Source: Planctomycetaceae bacterium
GTDB lineage: Bacteria > Planctomycetota > Planctomycetia > Planctomycetales > Planctomycetaceae
Length of the DNA stretch: 64,000 nucleotides
Assembly (NCBI GenBank): GCA_021732975.1
Contig: JAKFWC010000004.1
Coordinates: forward strand, 1-64,000
Direction: 5' to 3'
The position numbers and the translations under genes were made by a program. Under the pieces are notes generated by a model, which saw only the letters and a list, made by a program, of their open reading frames with translations, did no database searches and was not told the DNA's origin. Positions 45,281 to 54,809 of this stretch are shown in pieces. Each line of letters starts with the position of its first letter. Within the stretch, counting starts at the first letter, position 1.

Positions 45281-46423
45281 ATGCTGCGTTACATTCCCTA
45301 TGTCTTGAAAACGCTGTGGCGACATCGTACCCGAACCCTGCTGACCGTGAGCGGGACGGCCGTGGCCATGTTCGTGTTCACGTTCGTCGGTGCCGTGCAG
45401 GAAGGGCTGGATCGCTTGCTCCACGAGCAACGCCAGGATCGGTCACTGATTGTCTTTCAAGCCAATCGCTTTTGTCCCAGCACGAGTAAGTTGCCCGAAG
45501 ACTATGCGTTCCGCATCCGTAAGTTACCTGGTGTGAAAGAGGCCGTGCCGATCAAGGTTTACATGAACAACTGCCGGGCCAGTTTGGACATCGTCGTCTT
45601 CAACGGATTGCCGGCCGAAAAGCTCCGTCGTGTGCGGCCGATTACGCTGAGTGAGGGTGATTGGTCGCAGTTTGAACGCCAGCGCGACGCTGCATTGGTG
45701 GGGCGCGCAGTCGCCCAACGTCGAAAGCTGTCCGTGGGACAGAAGTTTTCGATCGGGACGCTCACGGTCACCATTGCCGGGATTTTTGAATCGTCTGTGC
45801 CGGCAGAAGAGAGCATGATCTACACCCATCTCGAATTCCTCCAACGGACCCGCGGCTTGAATTCGGTGGGGACCGCCACTCAAGTGGAAGTTTTGCTGGA
45901 GGAATCTGCTGATGCTCAGATGGCCTCAAAGCTCATCGATGATCTTTACCGTAGCGGGCCGATCGCCACCAATACGCGAACAAAAGGGGCTTTTCAGGCG
46001 AAGGCCGTCGGCGATCTCGTCGAACTGGTCGGCTTCATCCGCTATCTGGGCTTGGCCTGCGTGGTAATGGTCCTGGGACTGGTCGCCACGACGACCGTGA
46101 TGGGGGTACAAGACCGACTTCGCGAACATGCCGTGCTGCAAACAATCGGCTTCACCGGTTGGCACATTTTCGCGTTCATCATCAGCGAAAGCCTCGTCGT
46201 GAGTCTGGTCGGTGGCCTTCTCGGCACGGGAACCGCCTTGGCAATTCTGCAAACATCCAGCCTCGCGCTAGGGACCGAAGGCATTCTGATCGCGTTCGTG
46301 CCGTCCATCTCGTTGGCAATGATGGGACTCGCAGCCTCCGCGATCGTAGGACTGTTGGCCGGCATCGCCCCGGCCTGGCAAGCCGCCCGAGCCGAGATCG
46401 TCCCTGCGTTGCGGATGGCGTAA
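45281..46423 (+). CDS. FtsX-like ABC transporter permease, second subunit
   Basis: The protein has 380 aa. The N-terminal helix TRTLLTVSGTAVAMFVFTFV, a periplasmic domain of about 200 residues and three C-terminal helices (LGLACVVMVLGLVATTTVMG, VVSLVGGLLGTGTALAIL, IGLAASAIVGLLAG-like) match MacB/LolC permeases. VLQTIGFTGWHI parallels the [12 protein letters not shown] of the first permease. The two permeases differ enough to suggest a heterodimer rather than a duplicated monomer. Confidence 0.88.
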   Translation: MLRYIPYVLKTLWRHRTRTLLTVSGTAVAMFVFTFVGAVQEGLDRLLHEQRQDRSLIVFQANRFCPSTSKLPEDYAFRIRKLPGVKEAVPIKVYMNNCRASLDIVVFNGLPAEKLRRVRPITLSEGDWSQFERQRDAALVGRAVAQRRKLSVGQKFSIGTLTVTIAGIFESSVPAEESMIYTHLEFLQRTRGLNSVGTATQVEVLLEESADAQMASKLIDDLYRSGPIATNTRTKGAFQAKAVGDLVELVGFIRYLGLACVVMVLGLVATTTVMGVQDRLREHAVLQTIGFTGWHIFAFIISESLVVSLVGGLLGTGTALAILQTSSLALGTEGILIAFVPSISLAMMGLAASAIVGLLAGIAPAWQAARAEIVPALRMA

Positions 46424-46887
46424 ACAAAGAGCCGGCGGAATACATGCCTGCCCGCTCTTGTTTATGCCTTCATCGCCATCCGCGAACTCGTGGTGACCGC
46501 CGTTCCCACCGTGACCGTGTCCACCCCATGGCCATAGTGACCGTAGGAGTACGAATGCAACCGTGGAGCACTATCGGTCTGGTAGAAGGGAGCATAGACG
46601 GGTGGACGGATGGATGCGAATTAGGAAGCCGCATTCACTGCATCTGGTGACCCGCAACTCCGCTAGGGGCAGGTCAGCCCGAGAGGCTGCTTTCATTCAG
46701 CTATCAGACACTCCATTTCCGCGATTTTGCCGCTGAGGTCATTGCCAATGATCCCATCGAACATCGCTTCGGACCGTGCGGCCAATGTCAGACGGTCAAA
46801 ATCTCGCCTCTTGCCGAATTCGCTTGGTAATGTACGATCTCTCAAAGGGTCGGGCTGTCTCACTCGATAGTGACGGGAGAGAATTCC
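46424..46887. other. Intergenic with a short Tyr/Gly/His-rich minus-strand remnant
   Basis: A 52-codon minus-strand frame (46462-46620) has no start codon but reads RPPVYAPFYQTDSAPRLHSY followed by SYGHYGHGVD. This is like the C-terminal tail of small secreted planctomycete proteins. It is open between two stops and probably a remnant. Nothing else was recognised. Confidence 0.35.
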
Positions 46888-47112
46888 ATGGTCTTGACGA
46901 ACTTCTATCGACGATGGACATCCGGTTTTGACCCTCAAAGGGCGCGAGCCGATTGCCGCAGTTGCATTTCAATCAGCACCTGGATGGTGATGGGTACCCT
47001 CTGCTTGGCAGGAACAATTCCTGTCGCAGCGTTTCCCGATGAAGATCAGGAATTCACCTCCGTCACGGACGGATTGAACGCGATCACGCATGGCGGGTGT
47101 CGCGAATCTTGA
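46888..47112 (+). CDS. Small possibly secreted protein
   Basis: A 74-aa frame starts at ATG 46888 with GGGAGAG nine nt upstream. It has one hydrophobic segment (STWMVMGTLCLAGTIPVAAF) that could serve as a late signal peptide or anchor, followed by an acidic tail. The frame ends 23 nt before the next gene's ATG. No family was recognised and it may be spurious. Confidence 0.35.
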   Translation: MVLTNFYRRWTSGFDPQRARADCRSCISISTWMVMGTLCLAGTIPVAAFPDEDQEFTSVTDGLNAITHGGCRES

Positions 47113-47135
47113 CCGATCGCACCAGGATTTCGTCA

Positions 47136-48911
47136 ATGAATTCAACGTGGCCGAAATGGCTCGTAGCGCTGATGCTCATCGGTGGGGGCGATTCGATCCT
47201 TGGCCCGCTAATCGCCGGAGCGGCACCTCCGTCTCACTGGCGGCGACCGGTAGCGCTCGTCGTTGTCGACAACGGGCGTCAACTCGTCACAGCCAATCAG
47301 AGAAGCGGCTCGTTGTCGCTGCTCGATCTGGACCAGCTGAAAGTTGATGGTGAAGTGGTCGTCGGACAGCAACTGTCGGACCTGGCGACGGTCCCTGCCG
47401 ACGAAACACTGTTGTTGACCACGGATGAAGTGAAACACGAACTGATCGCAGTCCGTCGGCAAGGCGCGACGTTCGCGGTCATGAAACGGCTCGCCGTCAG
47501 CCCCTATCCGGTCACAGTTCGGATTGCCCCGGATAGTCGTCAAGCGTTCGTAGCCTCCCTCTGGTCGAGAACGATCAGCGTCGTCGACATTTCAGCCTGG
47601 CTGGGTGACCCCGGCAACGCGGTGTCAGTCAGAGAAATCTTACTCCCCTTCGCGCCGCGCGAGATGCTTTTTATCGATGAGCAACGGAAGTTGATTGTCG
47701 CGGATGCGTTTGGATCGCGACTCGCTGTCCTGAATGTTGCGGATGGTTTTCTACCTGACCGTTGCGTGGAATCCATCAAAGAGCTTCCCGCACATGCCAT
47801 CCGGCAAATGCGGCTTCATCCAACAAAACCGCGGTTGGTGATGACACACCAGATGATGAGCCGTCTGGCTCATACTACGTTCGACGATGTGCATTGGGGC
47901 AGTCTGATGACGAACTGCCTGCGCTCACTACCGATGGCGAATGTTCTCGATCCGAAAGCCAAATTGCTGGAGGGGAGTGTCATTGACTACCTCGGTGGTC
48001 CCGAACGCGGTGCCGGGGATCCCGCCGGATTCGTGTTGCGGGCTGATGGCGCGTTGGCTGTGGCTTTGAGCGGTACGAACGAACTGCTGCTCGACGACGG
48101 CAAGCAATTGTTTTCTTATCGGTTACCGATGGAGGACCACCCCACGGCAGTGGCGCTAAGCCTCGATGGTCAACGTGTGTTCGTGGCGAACTCGCTCAGC
48201 GATTCCGTCACCGTCGTCGATCTAACTCGGCGACAGGTCTTGGGAAACATTTCGCTCGGCCCACATCCCGAACTGACGGCGGCCGATCGCGGCGAGCGGT
48301 TATTTCACAACGCCAAAGTTTCCCACGATGGCTGGTTCAGTTGTGCGAGTTGCCATATCGATGGGCACACAAATGGACAACTGAATGACAATTTCACCGA
48401 CGGATCATTCGGCAGTCCTAAACGCGTGCTGTCTCTCCGCGGCGTGGCAGACACGGCTCCCTATGCGTGGAGCGGGCGTTTCGAGACGCTGACCGAACAG
48501 ATTGAGCACTCGGTGCGTTCGACGATGCAAGGCGAACCATTGAACGCCGAGGCAGCAGATGATCTGGCGGTATTTCTTCGCACGCTTCCGCCTCCGCCGT
48601 TGGCAAGCTTATCGAAGCCCACCGCGGTCGCGCGCGGTGCCGCCGTCTTCGAGAAACTCAAGTGCGCCCGCTGCCACACCGGCCCCACGTTCACCTCCTC
48701 TCAAATCGTCGATGTGAAACTTCGCGACGAACAGGGCCACTCGCAATTCAACCCGCCGTCACTGCGCGGCGTCAGCCACAATGCGTCCTTCTTCCACGAT
48801 GGCCGGGCGAATGCCTTGGAAGATGTCGTGAAGAAGTTCCGACATCAAATCGACATCGATTTAACCCCTGACGAGATGCAAGATCTGATCACATTTCTGG
48901 CCAGCCTCTAA
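47136..48911 (+). CDS. Beta-propeller / di-haem cytochrome c fusion
   Basis: The protein has 591 aa from ATG 47136 (a GTG at 47097 is in frame). A signal peptide (WLVALMLIGGGDSILGPLIA) is followed by a YncE/lactonase-like propeller of about 350 residues with repeated blades (VVVDNGRQLVTANQRSGSLS, VALSLDGQRVFVANSLSDSV). The C-terminal domain has two c-type haem sites, CASCH and CARCH, and MauG-like distal features (FFHDGRANALEDVVKKF). It is probably a periplasmic cytochrome c peroxidase-like or MauG-like protein. It follows the exporter genes but may have its own transcript. Confidence 0.82.
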   Translation: MNSTWPKWLVALMLIGGGDSILGPLIAGAAPPSHWRRPVALVVVDNGRQLVTANQRSGSLSLLDLDQLKVDGEVVVGQQLSDLATVPADETLLLTTDEVKHELIAVRRQGATFAVMKRLAVSPYPVTVRIAPDSRQAFVASLWSRTISVVDISAWLGDPGNAVSVREILLPFAPREMLFIDEQRKLIVADAFGSRLAVLNVADGFLPDRCVESIKELPAHAIRQMRLHPTKPRLVMTHQMMSRLAHTTFDDVHWGSLMTNCLRSLPMANVLDPKAKLLEGSVIDYLGGPERGAGDPAGFVLRADGALAVALSGTNELLLDDGKQLFSYRLPMEDHPTAVALSLDGQRVFVANSLSDSVTVVDLTRRQVLGNISLGPHPELTAADRGERLFHNAKVSHDGWFSCASCHIDGHTNGQLNDNFTDGSFGSPKRVLSLRGVADTAPYAWSGRFETLTEQIEHSVRSTMQGEPLNAEAADDLAVFLRTLPPPPLASLSKPTAVARGAAVFEKLKCARCHTGPTFTSSQIVDVKLRDEQGHSQFNPPSLRGVSHNASFFHDGRANALEDVVKKFRHQIDIDLTPDEMQDLITFLASL

Positions 48912-48998
48912 CCGCGACCCCGATTCCGTGATGATCGGTGTAAAGTCGATTTCATTGACAACGGACAACCCAATCGAACTCGGAATGAGAGAAGCCCC

Positions 48999-50501
48999 GT
49001 GCAAATCCGGAGATGCTCCCTGGCGTTGATTTTCTTGGCGTTGTTTGCCGGGCAATCGTTTGCGGATGAGTCGCGCCCCAACATCATTCTGATGATGGGC
49101 GATGACCATGGTTGGGAAGAGACCGGTTACAATGGTCATCCCCATGTCAAGACTCCCGTGCTCGACGAGATGGCCGCGACGGGATTGCGGTTCGACCGCT
49201 TTTATGCTGCGCATCCGAATTGCTCTCCGACCCGCGCGAGCTTTCTCACCGGACGGCATCCCAACCGCATGGGTACCTTTGCGCCAGGCTGGTCGTTTCG
49301 ACCGGAAGAGATCACCATCGCGCACTTACTCGGCAAAGCTGGCTATCGTTGTGTGCATTTCGGCAAATGGCACGTCGGCGCGGTGAAGAAAGATTCGCCC
49401 GTCAATCCCGGTGCGATGGGTTTTCACGAGTGGCTCTCGCACGACAACTTCTTCGAGCTGAACCCGTCGCTGTCGCGCAACGGCGGTCCGCCCGAAGTGA
49501 TCCAGGGGGAAAGTTCCGAGATCGTCATCAACGAAGCCATCCGCTTCATTGATGCAACGCGATCAGTGAATCGCCCCTTTTTGACCGTCGTCTGGTTTGG
49601 TTCGCCCCACGAACCTTACCGCGGACTTCCCGAAGACCTCGCGCTGTATGATGATTTGCCGGCAAAATACACGAAGCCGGTCGCTCTCACTTCCAATGAA
49701 ACCGGTGGTCCGACAACTCGGCCGCAAGGGGAGGTCCTCCGCGAACGGTATGCCGAGATCACGGCGATGGATCGCGCGATCGGCAAGTTACGAAAGCATC
49801 TTGTTCGGCAAAATCTTCGCGAAAACACGCTCCTTTTCTACTGCGGTGACAATGGCACATCGGCGGACGGCGCACTCGGCGGGCCGCATCGTGGGGTTAA
49901 ATCCCAAGTCTATGAAGGCGGTGTGCTGGTTCCCGGCTTAATCGAATGGCCCGCGCGTGTTCCGCAGCCTCGCGTCTCAACAGTCCGTGCGAGTACATGC
50001 GACCTGCTGCCAACTCTCTGCTCACTCGCCGGTCAACCGCTGCCGGATCGTCCTCTCGATGGCATTGACTTAACATCTGCGATGGACGGTAAGTTGATGG
50101 AGCGTCCGCTTCCCCTCCATTTCTGGGAATTCAACACGACCGCCTTGGCCGAGAGCAAACCTCGGCCATACATCGATCCTGTGAGACAGCAAGGGACTAC
50201 ACCCCTCGTGAAACTGATGAATGGCAAGGCCACACGCGACTTTACCAACTTCCATCACCCGGCGCAGACTGATGCAGACTATCTTGGCCCGCGAGCGATT
50301 ATCGATGGCCGTTTCAAGCTGGTCATTCATGACAACAAACGCGGCGGCCAACGTGAGCTCTTCGACCTTGCCACCGATCCTGCCGAGAAAATGAACCTGC
50401 TCGATCAGCAAGCCGGTCTGGCTGACCAACTCGAGGCTAAGCTTCGCGATTGGCAACAGTCGGTTCTGAAAAGTCTTTCCGGTGCGGATTACTCTCGCTG
50501 A
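48999..50501 (+). CDS. Secreted sulfatase
   Basis: The protein has 500 aa from a GTG at 48999, which opens directly into a signal peptide (SLALIFLALFAGQSFA). The metal site NIILMMGDDHGWEETGYNGH, formylglycine motif CSPTR (HPNCSPTRASFLTGR), GKWHVG and CGDNG are all present. It is an N-acetylgalactosamine/iduronate-sulfatase-like enzyme of the type used on sulfated polysaccharides. The C-terminal basic-aromatic segment (DGRFKLVIHDNK) is typical. It faces the hydrolase at 50524 tail to tail. Confidence 0.9.
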   Translation: MQIRRCSLALIFLALFAGQSFADESRPNIILMMGDDHGWEETGYNGHPHVKTPVLDEMAATGLRFDRFYAAHPNCSPTRASFLTGRHPNRMGTFAPGWSFRPEEITIAHLLGKAGYRCVHFGKWHVGAVKKDSPVNPGAMGFHEWLSHDNFFELNPSLSRNGGPPEVIQGESSEIVINEAIRFIDATRSVNRPFLTVVWFGSPHEPYRGLPEDLALYDDLPAKYTKPVALTSNETGGPTTRPQGEVLRERYAEITAMDRAIGKLRKHLVRQNLRENTLLFYCGDNGTSADGALGGPHRGVKSQVYEGGVLVPGLIEWPARVPQPRVSTVRASTCDLLPTLCSLAGQPLPDRPLDGIDLTSAMDGKLMERPLPLHFWEFNTTALAESKPRPYIDPVRQQGTTPLVKLMNGKATRDFTNFHHPAQTDADYLGPRAIIDGRFKLVIHDNKRGGQRELFDLATDPAEKMNLLDQQAGLADQLEAKLRDWQQSVLKSLSGADYSR

Positions 50502-50523
50502 CACCTTCCACATCGGAGATGTT

Positions 50524-51465
50524 TCATGGATTGGCAAGCACCAGTTTCTCGCCAGTTGCGGGAGCAGGTCGAGTGGGTTCCCCGGACAGTAATCCTTGCT
50601 TCACCAGGAAGCGATCAGCGGCGATGAGAGCCGCGGTTTGCCACGGCTCTCGGTTGAAGAATCCGTGAGCTTGACCGGGCGCGATCTGGAGTTCGACGGA
50701 ACGGCTACCCAGGGACATCAGCTTCGCGTGAGCCTTGTCCCAGCCCTTTTTCCAGGGATCCTGATCACCGAAGAACACAATGGCTGGGGCAAACTTGGGC
50801 TGGAGATGGCGTAGCACATCGATCTCAAGATCCTGATCGTCATCCAGCGCAAAGGCTGGGTTGAAGAGCACGTAGGCTACAACGCTGGTCTCGATCTCGT
50901 TCGGATCACCCGGATCGTTCAGGCCGGGGTTCGTTGTCGCCAGCACCGAGATATGTCCACCTGCTGAGCCACCGCCCGTGATGATGCGATGGGGATCGAT
51001 ACCAAGCTCCGGAGCTTTCCGCCGGAACCACCGAATCGCGCTTTTTGCATCGACCACACAGACGCGTTTCTTCGTTTCGCCCGCCGGAAGCTGCCTGGCC
51101 TCATTAGCACTCAGCATCCGGTAATCGGCCGTTGCACAAACCAGACCACGACTCGCAAAGTACGCGCAGGCAACTCGAAACTGCTGGAGATTGCCACCGC
51201 TCCAGCCTCCGCCATGGAACAGAATCATGCCGGGCACTTTCGCCTTCGACGGATCGTGGTTCGGCGGAAAAAAGATCTCCATCTGCTGTGGTTCACCGGC
51301 AGTGTGCTTGTAAACAAACAGCTTTCCGGGCGGACCTTTGGTGCCTGGCCCTTCACTTGATCTGGTTCTGCTCTTCGATGCAGAAGCAGCCGTTTCGTCC
51401 GCCGCAGACGAAACGGTTGCGGCGGCAAGTATCAACGCCATTGAAATTGGAATGATGAGTTTCAT
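50524..51465 (-). CDS. Secreted alpha/beta hydrolase (esterase/acetylesterase-like)
   Basis: The protein has 313 aa from ATG 51465 (an earlier Met at 51510 is not favoured), with a signal peptide (LIIPISMALILAAATVSS). The oxyanion motif FHGGGWSGG, nucleophile GGGSAGGH and a late GQAHGFF with the catalytic His match the acetyl esterase/lipase family. It probably removes acyl groups from polysaccharides. It lies 41 nt downstream of the sulfatase at 51507 on the same strand and is likely co-transcribed. Confidence 0.85.
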   Translation of the reverse strand: MKLIIPISMALILAAATVSSAADETAASASKSRTRSSEGPGTKGPPGKLFVYKHTAGEPQQMEIFFPPNHDPSKAKVPGMILFHGGGWSGGNLQQFRVACAYFASRGLVCATADYRMLSANEARQLPAGETKKRVCVVDAKSAIRWFRRKAPELGIDPHRIITGGGSAGGHISVLATTNPGLNDPGDPNEIETSVVAYVLFNPAFALDDDQDLEIDVLRHLQPKFAPAIVFFGDQDPWKKGWDKAHAKLMSLGSRSVELQIAPGQAHGFFNREPWQTAALIAADRFLVKQGLLSGEPTRPAPATGEKLVLANP

Positions 51466-51506
51466 GGTTGATCCTGAGTGCTGAGAGGAGCGTGCAAGGT
51501 CCCGCA

Positions 51507-52991
51507 TCAATCATTGGCGTTTTTCCGCCGCTGTCCGTTATTTCGTCTTACCGACGGCGCGTCTTCGTCGAGCAACGCGGGAAGGGGTAAGTAGTCGCCA
51601 TCGAGAATCATCTTTTCTGCGAGCGCCTCCCGCAACTCGCGCTCAATAGTCGCGATGTTCCGTTTGCCGCTAAGGTTATTGAGTTCCGAGGGATCCGCAT
51701 CGAGATCGTACAGCTCATATACGGGACGTGGTGCTGTGAAATACGTTGCTTTCAATCCAGGAGACAGTTTCCCGGCAGCGTTCGCGGCCTGCATTTCTTT
51801 CCACCCTAAACCTCCCGCCGAATCGACCGGCGCATAGGGAATCCACGGAGTACAGTTGTAAATGAACTTGAATCGATCACTACGAACCGCGCGACTGAGA
51901 TCGTAGCCGGAGTTCGACATGCTAACGTTGACGGGAGCAGACCCGTGCGGGCCGCGTTCGATGAAAACGTGCTTGCGCGGCTGGTGCGGCTCGCCTTTCA
52001 GTAACGGCAGGAAGCTGACGCCGCTCATTCTCGGTCCGGGCGCGACTCCCGCCGCCGCGAGCAGTGTCGGAGCGAGATCTTCGCCGCTGATGAGTTCCTT
52101 CGTATCGCCGCCCGGCTGAACGACTCCCGGCCACCAGACGAGGAAGGGCACATTGGACCCTGGGTCATACAGTGAACCTTTGCCATGCGGCAGGGCTGCC
52201 CCGTTGTCGCCACAGAAGACGATCAGTGTGTTTGTGATGAAGCCGCGTTGCTTCAGCACATCCAGCACACTGGAAATCGTGCGGTCCACGCGATTCACTT
52301 CCGCGCAGTAATCGGCGAGTTGTTCGCGCACGCCGGGCAAATCCGGCCAGTGCGGCGGCAACACAAGTGCGGCGGGCTCGGGACGCAGTTCGGCTGGCGC
52401 GTTCCACGGATGGTGCGGGTCACTGAAATTGGCCCACATGAAAAATGGCCTGTCCGCCGGCTTCTTATTGAGAAACTCCCCCAATTGAACGGCAACGGCG
52501 TTATCCGGGCAGGTATTCAGAAAATCGACACGATCTTTGAAGGTTTTGAGGTCATACTTTTCGAAGATCTGTGCGACTGCGTGACCGGTTCTCGCGGAGC
52601 CATCGAGATGAAAGCTCCGACCGCAAACGCCCGTGAAGTATTTGCCCTTTTCTCGCAACAGTTCTGCAAGCGTGACTTCTTCCCGCGGCAGAGGTGCCGA
52701 GAACCGCGTCATCTTCGCCGCGACGGGAGAACGCCCGGTCATTAAGCAGGCTCGCGACGGCACACACTGTGGAGCCCCCGTGAAGAACCGATGAAATTTC
52801 ATCCCCTCCGAAGCGAGCCGATCCAGCGTCGGCGTCTTCACGTTCGGATTGTCATACGTGCTGAGAAACGGATAGCTGTGATCATCGCTTAGCAAAAACA
52901 CGATGTTGGGCTTCCCCACTTCGGCCGCCGTTGCAAAAGGGAAACCGGAGAGCATCAGAATCGCAGCGTAAATGATCCGTGAGAATCGCAT
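51507..52991 (-). CDS. Secreted sulfatase (CVPSR type)
   Basis: The protein has 494 aa with a signal peptide (IIYAAILMLSGFPFATA). NIVFLLSDDHSYPFLSTY is the metal site, and CVPSR (QCVPSRACLMTGRSP) is the formylglycine motif. FCGDNGAALPHGKGSLYDPG follows the heparan N-sulfatase (sulfamidase)-like pattern. A C-terminal ELYDLDADPSELNNLSG segment is typical of this group. It pairs with the esterase encoded just downstream. Confidence 0.9.
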   Translation of the reverse strand: MRFSRIIYAAILMLSGFPFATAAEVGKPNIVFLLSDDHSYPFLSTYDNPNVKTPTLDRLASEGMKFHRFFTGAPQCVPSRACLMTGRSPVAAKMTRFSAPLPREEVTLAELLREKGKYFTGVCGRSFHLDGSARTGHAVAQIFEKYDLKTFKDRVDFLNTCPDNAVAVQLGEFLNKKPADRPFFMWANFSDPHHPWNAPAELRPEPAALVLPPHWPDLPGVREQLADYCAEVNRVDRTISSVLDVLKQRGFITNTLIVFCGDNGAALPHGKGSLYDPGSNVPFLVWWPGVVQPGGDTKELISGEDLAPTLLAAAGVAPGPRMSGVSFLPLLKGEPHQPRKHVFIERGPHGSAPVNVSMSNSGYDLSRAVRSDRFKFIYNCTPWIPYAPVDSAGGLGWKEMQAANAAGKLSPGLKATYFTAPRPVYELYDLDADPSELNNLSGKRNIATIERELREALAEKMILDGDYLPLPALLDEDAPSVRRNNGQRRKNAND

Positions 52992-53245
52992 CCCTCGTCC
53001 TTTCCAATTGTCAAACCAATGGAGTCACCTAGGTTCCATCGATAGCGCTAGCTAATCCGCCCTGCCTCAAGTCACGGCATCGTTCGCGCACTTGATCGAT
53101 CGGCAGATTCTGCAATATCCGGAACGGCTACAACAAGTGGTCCACGACCTGTACGTCGCTGCGAGCACGCGTGATCAATGCGGAGCCGCGATGTACTTCC
53201 GAGGCGTGGACCAGCTTCGGCGTTCCCGGTCGGGCGATGTCACCT

Positions 53246-53509
53246 TCATTCAGGTGCTTGGCTGTTCGTTGAACGCGCCTGCGATTCAAGCTGGCCTTGG
53301 CTGCTCAGATAGAGCGCTTCGACTTTGGCTCGTGCCCAGTCCGTCTGGCGGAGGAACCGCAGACTGGACTTGATGCTCGGATCATGATTGAAACATCGAA
53401 TCGGGATTCTGGTCCCCAGGTCCTTCCAACCATAATACGCGACCAACTGCTCTAACATGATTGCCAGCGTGATGCCGTGTAGTGGATTATTCGGATGTGC
53501 GGGCTTCAT
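53246..53509 (-). CDS. VF530/DUF2132 family protein
   Basis: The 87-aa product carries almost the whole family signature: [55 protein letters not shown]. By family it is a small DNA-binding-like protein with no assigned biochemical role. The tail after LYLSSQ is not conserved. It is an isolated gene between the sulfatase and the sialidase-like gene. Confidence 0.88.
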   Translation of the reverse strand: MKPAHPNNPLHGITLAIMLEQLVAYYGWKDLGTRIPIRCFNHDPSIKSSLRFLRQTDWARAKVEALYLSSQGQLESQARSTNSQAPE

Positions 53510-53594
53510 CTCACCGTCGATTTCTATGATTCCATGCCATTTACTGTTGCCGCCAATCTCACGATCGCGGGACGGCTTTCTTACCGCGCGAGAC

Positions 53595-54656
53595 TCACCA
53601 GTTCACCGCGAGTTTGGTCCAGCGGATGCCGCAGATGTTGTGTTCGACACACCAATGGGTGACGAGGATCGTACAGTCGTTCAGACGAATGGCGGTGGGA
53701 AAGCCGAACTGAAAGCTCGCCAGCTCGTCGACGCCGGTCGCGCCGGATTCCGGGGCATCACGATGTTGCTGGGCATCGTAGAGCAAGTCCTCCTTGACCA
53801 CCTTCCAGGCTGTTTCCGTAAATTGGACGAGTGCCATCACGACGCCTTGTTGACCGTAACGGCGATTGTAAAGGACGAGCAATTTGTCGCCGCCGAGCGG
53901 TAGACACGACATGGTTTGTCCACGGAGACCGGTGGATTGGATCGGTCCCCATGTCTCTCCGTTATCGTGCGAGAGACAAAAGCTGTTGCACTGATCGTGA
54001 TAGTCGCCGAGCGTGATGGTCCAGGCGAGCGCGAGAACCGTGCCGGGAACGATCTCCGCGAACTTTTGTTCCCAGAAGCCGAGTTTACCTTTGGGGTCGC
54101 GGAAGACCGTGCGCTGTTCTGGCCAGGTACGACCACCATCATCGGATATGGCGACCAGCACTTCTTCGCCGAGGCGGTCTTTCTGGGCGAGTACTGCTCC
54201 GGGCGCTAACAGTCGTCCCGATGCCAGCGGCCGAATCGAATGAGAGACTTCCATTGGACAATCGCGTAGCGGCACGACACTGGGAGCGGACCATGTGTGG
54301 CCGTTGTCGGTCGACTGGCAGAACACAGTTTCCCCGAGTCGTTCGCCGAAGCGATCGTTCTGGTTGGCCCAATAGCGAGTGCCATAGGCATAGATGGTTC
54401 GACCATCGTGGGATAGGCTCAGTTTAAGGGCATTGGCTGAAGGAGGCTCCTGTGTGCCTGGCAGCAATGTGCCTTCGGCACGCCATGTTGTTCCGCCATC
54501 GGTAGAGCGCGCCCAGTCGGTTCCACCGTGAACATACTGTCCCCCGCCGACGCTGAAGGAGCACAGGATGTCACCCTTGGGAAGCTGCACCGCCTGTGGG
54601 AAAGCCGATTCGCGTTCATCCAAACGGCCGGTATTCAGAATGGTCATTAAAGGCAA
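53595..54656 (-). CDS. Sialidase-like BNR-repeat protein
   Basis: The protein has 353 aa with Asp-box motifs [25 protein letters not shown] and SHDNGETW at intervals of about 60-80 residues, the hallmark of six-bladed sialidase propellers. No signal peptide is visible (it begins [20 protein letters not shown]), so it may be cytoplasmic. Conserved catalytic Arg/Tyr residues were not verified. Exo-sialidase or a related glycan-acting enzyme is probable. A MFS transporter and a Gfo/Idh oxidoreductase lie upstream on the same strand and may form a glycan-use operon. Confidence 0.8.
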   Translation of the reverse strand: MPLMTILNTGRLDERESAFPQAVQLPKGDILCSFSVGGGQYVHGGTDWARSTDGGTTWRAEGTLLPGTQEPPSANALKLSLSHDGRTIYAYGTRYWANQNDRFGERLGETVFCQSTDNGHTWSAPSVVPLRDCPMEVSHSIRPLASGRLLAPGAVLAQKDRLGEEVLVAISDDGGRTWPEQRTVFRDPKGKLGFWEQKFAEIVPGTVLALAWTITLGDYHDQCNSFCLSHDNGETWGPIQSTGLRGQTMSCLPLGGDKLLVLYNRRYGQQGVVMALVQFTETAWKVVKEDLLYDAQQHRDAPESGATGVDELASFQFGFPTAIRLNDCTILVTHWCVEHNICGIRWTKLAVNW

Positions 54657-54710
54657 GGGGAGTCCTTTTCAGCGATTAAGCGGTGCCCGTTCGGAGTCTA
54701 TCGAAGTCTT

Positions 54711-54788
54711 GTGTGCCACGGCCGTGTCGGCCGTGCGTCGGTACAGAGCGTGTTGTCTCCACGCACGGCCGACACGGCCGTGGCACAC
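54711..54788. repeat. Perfect 28-bp inverted repeat with 22-nt loop
   Basis: Left arm 54711-54738 begins GTGTGCCACGGCCGTGTCGG and right arm 54761-54788 is its exact reverse complement, with 22 nt between. The arms contain a nested CACGGCCGTG palindrome. It sits between the end of the MFS gene and the start of the sialidase-like gene. It could be a REP/MITE-like element or a strong terminator-like structure for the MFS transcript. Confidence 0.85.
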
Positions 54789-54809
54789 GAAATCAAGTCC
54801 TTCAGTCTA

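Noticed and set aside
53023..53373. Plus-strand frame upstream of and overlapping the VF530 gene
   Set aside because: Overlaps the well-supported DUF2132 gene on the other strand and has no recognisable domain.
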